From NCBI GenBank assembly GCA_964016985.1, contig OZ024824.1:124404303-124468302 (forward strand): a stretch of DNA of 64,000 nt. The letters are read 5' to 3'. Under the pieces are notes generated by a model. That model was not told the DNA's origin. It saw only the letters and a program-made list of their open reading frames with translations, and ran no database searches. Positions 31,369 through 41,911 of the stretch are shown here, piece after piece (positions within the stretch are counted from its first letter, which is position 1; the number at the start of each line of letters is the position of its first letter). The translations under genes and the position numbers were made by a program. Source of the DNA: Anodontia alba. Lineage: Eukaryota; Mollusca; Bivalvia; Lucinida; Lucinidae.

Positions 31369-31700
31369 TTTTTTTTTTTTTTTTTTTTTTAAACGTATCA
31401 CATAGTAAGATGTAGCCATAAAGAAGAACACGCACCACACGCACAATAGTATCGGAAGGTGCACCGGAACGTTACATAGAGTCTCTCATCAACTTGATAT
31501 GAGCCAACTCGGTTCCGACCGCGCCATTCATACAGGCACCGCACCGAAACCCGATGGTCGAGAGCATGCGGCGGAAACGAATGTCCAAACAGCATGTCCC
31601 TCACACCGGGACCCGCCACGGTGACATACTAGGCACAGCCGATACAGTGCAGGCCCTAAGTGTGCGTGAGGTGTGAGACGGAGCAGCATCTCACTATGTC
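31369..31700 (-). other. GC-rich segment with a poly(A) tail, possible retroposed copy
   Basis: A run of 22 T at 31369-31390 is followed by about 300 bp that are clearly richer in G+C than the surroundings (for example 31515-31625). Read on the minus strand, this is a GC-rich body ending in poly(A), as for a SINE or processed pseudogene. Frames of 66-73 codons are present but none is recognised. Confidence 0.35.
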
Positions 31701-32390
31701 TGATTAATGAACAGTGATAAAATACCATTAAAAGTAAAAATGTTTAGGAATAAATTATATTCAAGAATTTTATGTACAATTAAGAGCAGTGTATCTCCAT
31801 ATATGTACAATCAATAGACGGGCATCTCAATACATGTACAATTATATTTAGTCTGTACGTAACTACCTAAAGATTTAGAAAGCCATCAACTTTCCATCCT
31901 CCTAAGTTCCATTCCATTTCTTGGCTCGTCCGTTTCGTTTCGTTTCGCTAAGAGCCGATTCGAACTGGAATCAGGTGTGTAAGCGTAAATTAGCCACCTT
32001 TGTTCTCAAAACGTCCTTTTTTTACTTTCGTTTCGGAAAAGGAGTGGTACTTTATTGGTGTGCACTAAATGCACTAAATGTCTAACATGTTAGCCACGTT
32101 TCTAGAAAACCTGACTTTTGATTTTCATCAGCGAGCGGCAGGCGCGGATCGGCCAATGCATCAGCGCAGCTTGATCGGCACCTTGGTGTTCGCAACTTGG
32201 ATAGTGCAGCACGTATAGTTTTTTTTTGTATCCATAGGTTCAGAACTATTGATGGTCTGTGTGGCTGAGCGATCCGATTTGTGTCTTGCCTAGTCGCGGG
32301 CATCGACGACAGTTTATCTCGTGATGGGACTCAATTAATGTCTATAAATCTCTTCAGCCCCTACACCCCTGTAGACCGGTACATTTACTT
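31701..32390. other. No gene recognised
   Basis: Apart from a weak hairpin near 32125-32180 (GCGCGGATCGGCCAATGCAT) nothing is supported. Confidence 0.4.
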
Positions 32391-32394
32391 ATGC

Positions 32395-32470
32395 AGGCAG
32401 AGTAGACCGGATGAGAAGGCTCATATGGAGCCGTCTCTTTGCAAACTGTGCTGTTTGTCGTCCTGTGGGT
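32395..32470. repeat. CAAACAGTG-type hairpin remnant
   Basis: GAGAAGGCTCATATGGAGCC and TTGCAAACTGTGCTGTTTG match one arm and the turn of the GAGACGGCTC variant. Confidence 0.45.
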
Positions 32471-32626
32471 GACTTTGTGGGCACTCTATTTGTGGGGTCT
32501 GGATGTGACCAATCTTAAGAAGGGAGGAGTCCATTTCGGAAACACAGGGGTGTTAGTGTCATGCTCACCTTATCATAATATTACATTCCGTTCTCGTTTG
32601 TCTTGATTTTATTTTCCGCTCAAAGG

Positions 32627-32900
32627 CATTATGAAAACATGCCTATTCAAATATATAGAAAATTTAACTTCCAAAAACTGAAAATTTTCATATAAAATAT
32701 CTGATATTTTTCATATTTCTGCTCAAAACATAGATTGTGGGTACTCGTAAGAACCACCTCGCCGAGGCGGTTCTAACGAGTACCCACAATCTATGCTTTT
32801 GAGCAGAAATAGAATAATGTATACCCCTATAAACCCCAGTTTCACTATATAAAAGTGGGGTTTAAGGGGGTCAAAATTATATAGGCATCTTTTCGTGATG
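32627..32900 (+). mobile_element. CATTACG element C11
   Basis: Full-length: CATTATGAAAACATGCCTAT to TCTTTTCGTGATG; palindrome intact except for one mismatch in each half. Confidence 0.92.
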
Positions 32901-33171
32901 GTACAGTCTACGCAACAAATACATGAGCTGGCACATGGGGGAAGGGTCATTTCGATTCTCCGATTCATGTTCTACAAGTACCCATGTGTAACTAATTGCG
33001 GTAAATACATAGCTTCTTGTATGTAGCTGCATCGGGGTCTTCTCTGCTTGTCTGCGGTTCTCATGAACTGTCTCGTGAATTGTTTCTTCATCATAGTGCA
33101 GGTTATATTTTATTTCCTTTGGGATCATTGAGCCCATCCTGGTTACTAATTAACCGTTATAAAAGAATTAG

Positions 33172-33800
33172 CTATAGCCTGGATATTATGCGGTAGACTA
33201 CATGCCTAGCTGTCAACCCAGTCATTGTTGATGGCTATGCTTCTTTTTTTAATTGCACGACGGCGGTTCGGGCCTCAGACTCAATGACGGCCTCTTCGTA
33301 AAACTTTAACCAGTGGGTTGGGGCTTGACGATTTATCTTTGGCTTGGCCCGCCGTGGTTCAACTGTTGGTTTTCATTTACTCTGGCATACAGTAGAATTA
33401 GCCATGAGTACTCGTCTTTGTTTATTATAGTGATTAATTTGATTTTTATGTTTTCGCTTTGATGCACTGACTGAGTTGGGAGCCTTTATGCGAACCGAAT
33501 TTTTATTTATTTCTGTATTAAGAGTAGCATCGGGACCCAGGGTGAAGTTGGTTAGCTGTAATGTGCTTTAACCCGCACCCCCGCCCCCACCCCAGACACA
33601 CACACACCCACCCCCAGTGATTTATTCTACTGACCGTTCTAAGGCGGTGGTCCCGGTGTTAGTCTTACTCTTTGTTGCTTTGTGGTTTATTCTACGAGGC
33701 AATTTGTTTTATGTCTTACCTTGTGTTATTTTCTTCTTGTGTTTTTCAGTCCTTTTAGCATTACCTCGCTTGTGGCACTCCCTGGACCTTTTTTATTCAA
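33172..33800 (+). pseudogene. Penelope-like element 3' fragment, inverted relative to 22204-24001
   Basis: This is the reverse-complement counterpart of about 22240-22980, from CCTGGATATTATGCGGTAGA through GACGGCGGTTCGGGCCTCAG, GGGTTGGGGCTTGACG and the C-rich tract (33573-33618) to a YSTDRSKAVVPVL-like frame (33620-33760) that is also kept at 22267-22545. The hydrophobic frame (LLFVALWFILR, FLCFSVLLAL) is conserved between both copies at the level of text; whether it is translated is unknown. The RT is absent. Confidence 0.75.
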
Positions 33801-34111
33801 GAATGTTGTACAAGTAAAAGTATAAAATGTTTTACTTAAACATATACTACAAAACTTTTGTTAAGAACCATTACCATATAAATACCATATACACTGACAG
33901 TCTGTATCTTGGTAATTTCTTGTATGTTTGTGTTAAACTGTAGTATGGTAATTTGTTATTTTGTGTTAATATGTCACTCCGGCAAGCCATATGTTGTTGC
34001 ATGCTAATCATGTCTGTAGCAAGGTAATCTTTTATTGTGTTATTATATATTCCATTCTGATAGCCATACTTTGTTGTGTGCTAATCTTGTACTACATCAT
34101 GGTAATATTTT

Positions 34112-34417
34112 GTGTGCCAATATGACACTGTTGCAATCTTTCACCGTGTGCTAATATGACACTGTTGCAATCTTTCACCGTGTGCTAATATGACACTGTT
34201 GCAATCTTTCACCGTGTGCTAATATGACACTGTTGCAATCTTTCACCGTGTGCTAATATGACACTGTTGCAATCTTTCACCGTGTGCCAATATGACACTG
34301 TTGCAATCTTTCACCGTGTGCCAATATGACACTGTTGCAATCTTTCACCGTGTGCCAATATGACACTGTTGCAATCTTTCACCGTGTGCCAATATGACAC
34401 TGTTGCAATCTTTCACC
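34112..34417. repeat. Minisatellite, 34-bp unit, nine copies
   Basis: Unit starts GTGTGCTAATATGACACTGT and ends TGCAATCTTTCACC. Copies are identical except for one C/T position (GTGTGCC in copies 1 and 6-9, GTGTGCT in 2-5). The unit resembles the first part of the surrounding 75-80-bp repeat, from which it probably arose. Confidence 0.95.
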
Positions 34418-34456
34418 GTGTGCTAATATTTCCCTGCTGAAAGCCATACGTTGTTG

Positions 34457-34734
34457 CATCACGAAAGCATGCCTATAAAATTTTGAACCCCTTAAACCCC
34501 ACTTTTATATAGTAAAACTGGGGCTTACAGGAGTACGCATTATTTTTCTTATTTCTGCTCAAAACATAGATTGTGGGTACTCGTTAGAACCGCCTCGACG
34601 AGGCGGTTCTAACGAGTACCCACAATCTATGTTTTGAGCAGAAGTATGAAAAATATCAGGATTTTTTATCTGAAAATTTTCATTTTTTGGTGGTAAACTT
34701 TTCAGTATATTTGAATACGCATGTTTTCGTAATG
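34457..34734 (-). mobile_element. CATTACG element C12
   Basis: Full-length inverted copy, CATCACGAAAGCATGCCTAT to GCATGTTTTCGTAATG, with a perfect-looking palindrome (turn CCTCGACGAGG). Flanks rejoin to the satellite text CGTTGTTGTATGC with at most one duplicated G. Confidence 0.93.
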
Positions 34735-35031
34735 GTATGCCTAACACAAACTGCAGCAAGCTAAACTTTTACCAAGTGCTTATATTACTATTCTGATAGT
34801 TACACGTTGTTGTATGCTAATCGTGCACTGCAGCCATACGCCGTTGTACGCTAATCATAAATTGCACCAAGGTAATCTTTTTTCATGTGCTAATATTTTC
34901 CTGCTGCAAGCCATTTATTGTTTTAAGCATATTATATACTGTCGCAAGGTACTCTTTTTTCGTGTGCTTATTTTCCCTGCTGATAGCCGTACGTTTTTGT
35001 ATGTTAATCATAAACTGCAACAAGGTAATTT

Positions 35032-35295
35032 CATTACGAAAACACGCCTATTCAAATATATAGAAAATTTTACCTCTAAAAACTGAAAATCTTCAGATAA
35101 AAATCACTGATAGTTTTCTTATTACTGCTCAAAAATAGATCGTGGGTACTCGTTAGAACCGCCTCGGTGAGGCGGTTCTAACGAGTACCCACAATCTATG
35201 TTTTTGAGCAGAAATAAGAAAAAAAAAATGTATACCCCTGTAAACCCCAGTTGTACTATATAAAAGTGGGGTTTAAGGGGTATGTTTTCGTGATG
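35032..35295 (+). mobile_element. CATTACG element C13
   Basis: CATTACGAAAACACGCCTAT to GTATGTTTTCGTGATG; the stretch between GGGGTTTAAGGGG and the right end is shortened. Ends the 75-80-bp satellite. Confidence 0.92.
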
Positions 35296-35348
35296 ATATG
35301 CCGTGCAGTAAGCGTTTATTTCCACAATGAAATCATCATATTCCTGGT

Positions 35349-35509
35349 TTAACTCTTTCAATGCCACAGGCGATAACAATAGGCTTTCGCAAACAGCGTA
35401 GATCCAGATGAGATAATGAGCCATCTCATCAGGATCTACGCTGTTTGACATTCAACTTTACCTATAGCTTATTTAAATGTCGTCTGAAATTTGGTCTCGA
35501 AAGAGTTAA
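35349..35509. mobile_element. TTAA-target hairpin MITE (TTAACTCTTTC group), copy 2
   Basis: TTAACTCTTTCAATGCCACA to GGTCTCGAAAGAGTTAA with a hairpin at 35387-35451 (GTAGATCCAGATGAG.. and ..CTCATCAGGATCTACG). Confidence 0.75.
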
Positions 35510-35513
35510 GGGG

Positions 35514-35760
35514 AATGGATACGTGTTCAAGGGAAGCAATTCTGTAAAAATTGTTTTTGCCTCCCTTTCTAAAAAGGGGCCTACTCTAAAAGGAAAAAAA
35601 CATTGCTCCCATAGAGGTCTAATTCTAAAGGAGTCTAAGACGGGATTACTCTAAAAGGACTGAAAATTGTTCCTTCTGCTGTAAAAGAAATGAATTCGCT
35701 CCCGCAAAGTCTTTCCTTTTAGAGTACATCCCTTTTCAGAAGGTTAATACTGTGCTAGAA
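35514..35760. repeat. CTCTAAAAGGAAAG repeat cluster
   Basis: ACTCTAAAAGGAAAAA, GTCTAATTCTAAAGGAG, TTACTCTAAAAGGACTG and the inverted CTTTCCTTTTAGAGTA. The same motif pair recurs at 46795-46905 and 58170-58240, suggesting a dispersed foldback repeat. Confidence 0.5.
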
Positions 35761-35813
35761 AGAAAACAGGAAGACACAAAAGTTTTCACCCTAGTTAAAA
35801 ATGGCTGACAATC

Positions 35814-36094
35814 CATTACGAAAACAAGCCTAATCAAATATATAGAAAATTTTACCACCAAAAAAAACGAAAAATTTCAGATAAAAATTCTGATATTTTT
35901 GCATATTTCTGCTCAAAACATAGATTGTGGGTACGCGTTTGAACCGCCTCGGCGAGGCGGTTCTAACGGGTACCCACAATCTATGTTTCTGAGCAGAAAT
36001 AAGAAAAATAATGTATACCCCTATAAACCCCAGTTTTATTATATAAAAATGGGGTTTAAGGGGGTCAACGTTACATAGGCATGTTTTCGTGATG
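35814..36094 (+). mobile_element. CATTACG element C14
   Basis: Full-length, CATTACGAAAACAAGCCTAA to GCATGTTTTCGTGATG. Confidence 0.92.
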
Positions 36095-36406
36095 TTTCAA
36101 GTGTACCCGGCCCCCATTAAGTTTACGTTTGTCTGTCAGAATTGCAGGTCATTTTTACGTCAGTGAGGGCGTAAATATAGTTTGATTCTGACTGTTACTT
36201 TTATCCCACGCTTTGCATAATCTCTCAAGAATTAATCTCTGTCTCCACTGACGATACAGGTCTCTTTCTCACATTTACCATATATCAATTCCAATATCTT
36301 CACACTCCCATAACAAACATAAAAGTGCAAGTAAATTATATTTAGAGAACATTTGGAATCACCGCTGACAAAAGGGTATTACAACATTCTGCAGTGTTTT
36401 GAACAA

Positions 36407-36695
36407 CATCAAGAAAACATACCTATATAGTTGTGACCCCCTTAAACCCCACTTTTATACATGTATAATAAAACTGGAGTTTACAGAGGTATACATTATT
36501 TTTCTTATTTCTGCTTAAAACATAGATTGTGGGTACCCACAATCTATGTTTTGAGCAGGTGAGGCGGTTCTAACGAGTACTCACAATCTATGTTTTGAGC
36601 AGAAACCTAAAAAATACCAGAATTTTTATCTGAAAACTTTTAGTTTTTTGGTGGTGAAATGTTCAATATACTTGAATAGGCGTGTTTTCGTAATG
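36407..36695 (-). mobile_element. CATTACG element C15, rearranged palindrome
   Basis: Both ends present. The centre reads GATTGTGGGTACCCACAATC (a short perfect palindrome), then TTTTGAGCAG, then GTGAGGCGGTTCTAACGAGT and a second right outer arm. So an inner-deleted hairpin is followed by a second copy of the right arm. Confidence 0.88.
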
Positions 36696-36826
36696 ATATA
36701 TATGTTTTAAACTGTTAATGATCATAACTTCTTCATCGTCTTTAAGTAATTTTGTGCATGAGCAGTGCATAATAGCACATCCTATCTTCTCGATTTGGAG
36801 ACACTTTACTAAAGTGTCATGGGATC

Positions 36827-36840
36827 GTTGCCATGGTAAC
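36827..36840. promoter_or_regulatory. Perfect X-box-like palindrome
   Basis: GTTGCCATGGTAAC fits the RFX-factor X-box consensus (GTNRCC, 0-3 bases, RGYAAC; established knowledge) on both strands. No gene start was found near it, so a role in regulation is not supported beyond the motif. Similar motifs also occur in dispersed repeats. Confidence 0.3.
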
Positions 36841-37370
36841 CATGTAATTGTTATACCGATATTCATAAAAACGTGTCGCCATAGAAACAGAGGCTATATA
36901 GGAACAACTTTCATACAAATTGCACAGGTAATTAGCCATACTTATAAAGAAACAGCAAACTCTATATTAAAATTATAACTTTGTACAGTCACGTCGTTTC
37001 TGTCGTCTTGAAACTAGAGTTAGGAATGTATTATGACGTCATAACGTTTGCTGACGTTTAAAATGGAGCTTTTCAGACTTGGCATCTTATGGCACACATC
37101 TCTGTTATGTTTATGATAGATCAATGAACTTGTCAAAGAAGATGGTACATATGTACATGTATGGATTTGTCTGAATAAATAAATTATAAATTATCAAAAT
37201 TTGTCATAAGGTATCTTTTGTCAGACTGCGACCCACTTAAGCTATTTGCTTTGATCTGTTCTTTTTTCTAGTCTTAACCCTGACATAAAATATAGTTTCT
37301 GCAATGTTCTTTGATCTCTCCCAGTGTATACATACCTGTTTCGTGTAGAAGTGAATCTGATATTAAAATG
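36841..37370. other. No recognised feature
   Basis: Nothing I can support. Confidence 0.5.

Positions 37371-37402
<32 letters not shown>
37371..37402. repeat. (CT)n microsatellite
   Basis: About 15 CT repeats with one G. It ends at the left end of C16; CTCTCTCTG follows the right end of C16, so the element is inserted in the tract. Confidence 0.9.
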
Positions 37403-37403
<1 letters not shown>

Positions 37404-37688
37404 ACGAAAACATACCTATATAATTTTGACCCCCTTAAACCCCACCTTTATATAGTAAAACTGGGGTTTACGGGGGTATACATTATTTTTCTTATTTCTG
37501 TTCAAAACAGATTGTGGGTACTCGTTAGAACCGCCTCGGAACCGTCTCGCCGAGGCGGTTCTAACGAGTACCCACAATCTATGTTTTGAGCAGAAATATG
37601 AAAAATATTGGAATTTTTTTATCTGAAAAGTTTAGGTTTTTTGGAGGTAAAATTTTCTATTTATTTGAATAGGCATGTTTTCGTAATG
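37401..37688 (-). mobile_element. CATTACG element C16, in a (CT)n tract
   Basis: Left end CTCACGAAAACATACCTAT (its first bases merge with the CT tract), right end GCATGTTTTCGTAATG. The turn has an extra GAACCGTCTCGC, making the left inner arm partly duplicated. Confidence 0.9.
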
Positions 37689-37804
37689 CTCTCTCTGCGT
37701 GCATGAGTGCGTGCGTGTGTGTGTGCGTTTTAACAAATACCTCTACTTCAAAGACAGTATATTTCCTGCCTGTATGATGTAGTTTCTACATGTATCTATG
37801 GAAA

Positions 37805-37897
37805 TATAGCGGTTATCATACAAATGGTATGTATATTCTACAACAAGAAAATTACTAACCCACATAATAACAAGAACCGCAATGCTAGAAAACGTAC
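37805..37897. repeat. Direct repeat, left copy, flanking C17
   Basis: TAGCGGTTATCATACAAATG through AACAAGAAAATTACTAACCC and AAGAACCGCAATGC to AACGTAC. It is repeated with about 10% differences at 38186-38278. Confidence 0.85.
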
Positions 37898-38179
37898 CAT
37901 TTCGAAAAACATGTCTATTCAGATATACTGAAAATTTTACTACAAAATAATGAAAATTTTCAGATAAAAAAATCCGATATTTTTTTCATATTTCTGCTCA
38001 AAACATAAATTGTGTGTACATGTTTTAACCGCCTCGCCGAGGCGGTTCTAACGAGTACCCACAATATATGTTTTTGAGCAGAAATAAGAAAAATAATGTG
38101 TACCCATGTAAACGCCAATTTTGCTATATAAAAGCGGGGTTTAAGGGGGTCAAAATTATATAGGCATGTTTTCGTGATG
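37898..38179 (+). mobile_element. CATTACG element C17
   Basis: Full-length with eroded left end (CATTTCGAAAAACATGTCTAT is 21 bases; begins CATTTCGAAAAAC) and right end GCATGTTTTCGTGATG. Flanked by a direct repeat of about 93 bp. Confidence 0.88.
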
Positions 38180-38185
38180 AGAATC

Positions 38186-38278
38186 TAGCGGTTATCACAC
38201 AAATGGTTAGTATATCTAACAACAAGAAAATTACTAACCCACACATAATTACACGAACCGCAACGCCATAAAAACGTA
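38186..38278. repeat. Direct repeat, right copy, flanking C17
   Basis: CTAGCGGTTATCACACAAAT to AAAACGTACT; see 37805-37897. Confidence 0.85.
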
Positions 38279-38279
38279 C

Positions 38280-38500
38280 TTTCTCACATGTGTGCCGAAC
38301 GAAGGCTCAAATTTAACCTGCGCATCCGCGCAGTCTAATCTGCGTCTTCGTTTTCCGCACGAAGAAACTTTGCATCATTGGCTATCCAAAAATGCGCACA
38401 GCAATGATTCTGATCAAACTGCGCGAATGCGCAGTTTGATCAGAATCTTCGCTGGGCGCACATGTCCGTACATTAGGTACGTTTTCTGACATTGCGATTC
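38280..38500. mobile_element. Pair of TTCGCTGGGCGCA-type hairpins
   Basis: ACATGTGTGCCGAACGAAGG at the left and CTTCGCTGGGCGCACATGTC at the right form an outer pair. A strong inner hairpin (TTCTGATCAAACTGCGCGAA and partner GCGCAGTTTGATCAGAA) lies at 38409-38450. Confidence 0.6.
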
Positions 38501-38933
38501 TTTTCAGACAGATAGCAAGAGAGGCAACAGACGAAATATTGTCAATATCTGTTCCTCAGTTCATGACTTCTAGTGTTTATGACAACCATATTACTTTATA
38601 TCATCCATCTAGCCACGCCATTATCTTCTCCAATACCTACAGTGAGAGAAAATGCAATGGGAAGCAGTGTCACGTGACCAATAACCGTTATGCACAAGCT
38701 TATTCAAATAGCAGACAAGCTATGTCCCCAAGACGCATCTTCGTATGGCGCAGTAAATAGGTTATTGAAAGTGTACGAAACGACGAAAAAATGCAAAATG
38801 TGTATCTTACTGCATTTGCAAAATGCTAAAATTCTTATTTCATTTACGAATATACTGATAACTTTTCTGTCCTCAAAGGATCTGTATTGCGAACAGCCTT
38901 GATCTTAATTTGCTGGTGTACGTATAAACCTAC
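38501..38933. other. No gene recognised
   Basis: Two overlapping plus-strand frames of about 70 codons (38539-38902) carry no motif I know. Confidence 0.4.
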
Positions 38934-39210
38934 CACAACGAAAACATACCTGTATAAATTTGATCCAATTAAACCCCGCTTTTATATAGTAAAACTCGGG
39001 TTTACAGAAGTTTACATCATTTTTCTTATTTCTGCTCAAAAACATTGATTGTTGGTACTCGTTAGAACCGCCTCGGCGAGGCGGTTCTAACATGTACCCA
39101 CAATCTATGATTTGAGCAGAAATATGAAAAATATCAGAATTTTTATCTGTTTTATTCAGTTTTTGGTGGTGAAATTTTCAATATATTTGAATAGGCGTGT
39201 TTTCGTAATG
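38934..39210 (-). mobile_element. CATTACG element C18
   Basis: Full-length inverted copy; left end CACAACGAAAACATACCTGT, right end GCGTGTTTTCGTAATG. Outer arms eroded, inner arms perfect. Confidence 0.9.
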
Positions 39211-39773
39211 GCTGTCTGATCAGGGCGTTCGCTGTCCGCTTACAGAATCATCGGTATACACTTAGTCAATTATATTAACGTGCAGTAAAGGCCGTGATGA
39301 GACTGTGTGTAAGCCGGTGCAGAATGGTCTACGTCAACGCTGTCGAATCTGCTGCAGTTGGTATTGTCTGAATTAGGAAAAAAAACAGTACTTCTAAACA
39401 ATGAAAGCCAAGAATTGCTTTACGGATTTACTACGTACATAGCAGCGTTTGTAAGGAACAGATCAGAAACAAAATTTTATTCGGCTCAAACTATAAAGTT
39501 TTGAGTTTTTCAAAACATATTATGACACATATCTTCAGTCACACTATATAAGTAGTTGATTTAAGCTCGATGTGATGAATATTCCTATTGCATACGAAAG
39601 TCGTTGCTTAGAGTAGAGTAACGAAAGAATAGGCTACCGAAGATAAAACAAGGAAATTATCTGTTGCCAAAACAAAAAATGCTATTTTTATCTTAAGTTT
39701 TGCAATTCATGGCGTATTATGCGTAAACCCATTTTAGACTAAATAATCGCTTCACCACCTCTTTCCCGCTGCC

Positions 39774-39822
39774 CCCAACACACACACGCGCGCGCACGCG
39801 CGCTCACACACACACACACACT
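39774..39822. repeat. (CA)n with CG-rich middle
   Basis: CACACACACGCGCGCGCACG followed by CACACACA. Alternating purine-pyrimidine, a possible Z-DNA former (inferred). Confidence 0.85.
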
Positions 39823-39889
39823 ATGAATTTAAATTTTAAGTATGTCAGGCTATGTATTTAGAGATAACGAGAAAAATGGATAAGCTATT

Positions 39890-39965
39890 TGCAACCAGTG
39901 GAGACCCTGATCAGACGCTGCATTCTGCGCTGTCAGATTTTGGTCTGGACTGTTTTCCAAGCACC
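39890..39965. repeat. CAAACAGTG-type hairpin
   Basis: TGCAACCAGTGGAGACCCTG, ATCAGACGCTGCATTCTGCG and GGTCTGGACTGTTTTCC. Confidence 0.5.
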
Positions 39966-40307
39966 ATGGTATGAATTTTCCTGTTGCAAATGAAAGCCGT
40001 AGCTAAGAGCAGAGTTACATAAGGATAGGATATTTAAGAGAAGACAAGGAAAATTTCGTCAAAATAATAAAAAAAAACAACGCTTTTTTGGTTTTGTTTT
40101 TAACTTTATTTTTGTGATGAATTGCGTACTATGTCTCATATGCGTTAACGCGAGAAGCATCAGTCAGCCAACAGAACGAGACGTATATAGAAACCTAAGA
40201 AATTAGCAATTGTTGTCTCTGATACAAAAACTCTATGAGCGTCCAATGACACTGTTGAATGAGAAGAAATAATGTTAAATAAGATCAGAGACCCTGGAGA
40301 AAACAAA

Positions 40308-40521
40308 TTAACCTTTGCCATTCACTTGGCGATTTCGGCAGACGACAAATTAAAGATATTCTTCTTATTTTTCCACAGAAAATAGACTTTGACATTTCAT
40401 GCAGGCTGTTATATTACAGGACACAATTTGCTTGTAATGCCAAAGTCTATTTTCCGTAAAAAATAAGAGAAAAATCCTAGTGTTGTATCCTGCAATAGTT
40501 ATCCATCCTGCTAAGCGCTAA
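40308..40521. mobile_element. GCAGACGAC-family MITE, copy near 40.4 kb
   Basis: TTAACCTTTGCC at the left, CTGCTAAGCGCTAA at the right. The hairpin runs GGCAGACGACAAATTAAAGA, AGAAAATAGACTTTGACATT and the mirrored AATGCCAAAGTCTATTTTCC; the turn holds an extra GGCTGTTATATTACAGGACA. Confidence 0.65.
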
Positions 40522-40551
40522 CGCTTATTATTGCATCTATTCTAATTACCG

Positions 40552-40740
40552 TGTTTACCATAAGTATTCGGACAGACAGGTCTGAGCAAACAGTGTAGAC
40601 CAAGATGAGACGCCGCAAAAAGACACTCATCCCAAAATGTTTGAAACAAAACATCGGGTAGGAAATTGTACTTGTTCAAATTTTAAGACTAGTATGGTGA
40701 GGAGTTTAGGGTGTCTGAATACTTAGGGTAAATACTGTAT
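40552..40740. mobile_element. TA-target MITE with CAAACAGTG hairpin
   Basis: TACCGTGTTTACCATAAGTA with TTCGGACA at the left; TGTCTGAATACTTAGGGTAA with ATACTGTA at the right. So the CAAACAGTG hairpin (40593-40640, AGCAAACAGTGTAGACCAAG) sits here inside TA-type ends and not TTAA ends. Confidence 0.6.
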
Positions 40741-40809
40741 AGGGACTTGTTCTAAAATTTCTTTTTGTACCCAATAATGTATCTAAAACTTACTGTATAA
40801 GTGATATAC

Positions 40810-40875
40810 AGTGTAGTCTAAGAACAGACGCTGCGTTCTGCGGATTTGATCTGGGTCTACACGGTTTCCAGACCT
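40810..40875. repeat. CAAACAGTG-type hairpin
   Basis: CAGTGTAGTCTAAGAACAGA and GATCTGGGTCTACACGGTTT, inner GACGCTGCGTTCTGCGG. Confidence 0.5.
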
Positions 40876-40928
40876 GGCTGTCCTAATTATTAAAGTAGTG
40901 AAGGTAGACAAGGGTAGCTAGCCTAGAG

Positions 40929-41142
40929 CTGAACACTTTGCACGATATAGGCAAATTTAGCAGCCGACAAATTGATGATAGTTATCTTTGTTTTCCCAGC
41001 AAATAGGATTTGCATTTCATACAATTGTCTCTTGAAGAGACAATTTGCATGAAATGGCAAATCCATTTATTTCCGGTAAAAGTAAGGAAAACATTTCAAA
41101 ATGTCGTCTACTGAGTATTTTACCTAGCATGGAAAGCGTTAA
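40929..41142. mobile_element. GCAGACGAC-family MITE, copy near 41.0 kb
   Basis: TTAGCAGCCGACAAATTGAT, a long hairpin with turn TTGTCTCTTGAAGAGACAAT, then ATTTCAAAATGTCGTCTACT and CATGGAAAGCGTTAA. Confidence 0.65.
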
Positions 41143-41494
41143 GATCAATGTAGAGAGTTCCGAAGAAACGAAATCAGTATGGTAATTGTTGGTCAAACGA
41201 GAGTCTTATAGATAATGGATGAGCAAAGCGATATAAAAGTCCCTGTGGCAATATCGAACTGCGAAGGCCCAGATCAGATAATAATTCGCACAGTCCTATT
41301 AGGGCCTGTCCTATCAGTATTTTTTGCTGATATAATCTACAGTAAACATTGATTTTATAGTGGGTAACGGAGGCTCTGACCAGACTGCGTTTCCCTCATA
41401 CGACATAAAGACCGTTTTCTCGCTCTGAGCTGCAATGGTTCTGTTGATTTTTTTTTTTTTTTTTTGCGTAGTATCTTTGATTTAGGCTGTAAAC

Positions 41495-41720
41495 TATATT
41501 TACGCTAAGCATTCGGACAGACAGGCCTCAGCAAACGGTGTAGACCCTGATCAGACGCCGCATGTTGCGGCGTCTGATCAGGGTCTACACCGTTTGCCAG
41601 CCAGACATCAGTCGTTCGGATGCATCAACAAGTGGTACAAATGGCTTGTCAAATGTTTAAGTTAGGTCTGGTAAGGAATTCAGGGACCCGAATATTTAGG
41701 ACATAGTGTGCTTGGATTGC
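41495..41720. mobile_element. TA-target MITE with a perfect CAAACGGTG hairpin
   Basis: TATATTTACGCTAAGCATTC and GGACAG at the left match the ends at 40552; CCCGAATATTTAGGACATA at the right. Hairpin 41532-41599: GCAAACGGTGTAGACCCTGA, inner GACGCCGCATGTTGCGGCGTC (21 bases; arms GACGCCGCA/TGCGGCGTC), exact partner arm. A candidate for a young insertion. Confidence 0.65.
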
Positions 41721-41911
41721 GTGCGGATTTGTTTTCAACTTCATCGGAAGCTTCATATACCAACCAACAGTTTTGAAAGTAAACTGGTTTAGATCACGCG
41801 TCGGCAAACCACACGCATGATGCTCTGCATCGTCATCACTGGACGCACGTGTATGTCGGTACGATTTTACACATTGTCGCTTAATCACAGCCTTTTTTTT
41901 TTTTTACATTT

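Larger units (their letters stand above)
33890..35031. repeat. Degenerate tandem repeat, unit about 75-80 bp
   Basis: Recurring blocks GTGTGCTAATATT, CCCTGCTGATAGCCATACG, TTGTTGTATGCTAATCATAA and ACTGCAACAAGGTAATCTTT. The array is interrupted by a homogeneous 34-bp minisatellite (34112-34417) and CATTACG elements C12 and C13. Confidence 0.7.

Noticed and set aside
41649..41888. 79-codon minus-strand frame that looked exon-like
   Set aside because: Its end overlaps the terminal repeat of the TA-target MITE at 41495-41720 and no splice pattern or domain supports it.
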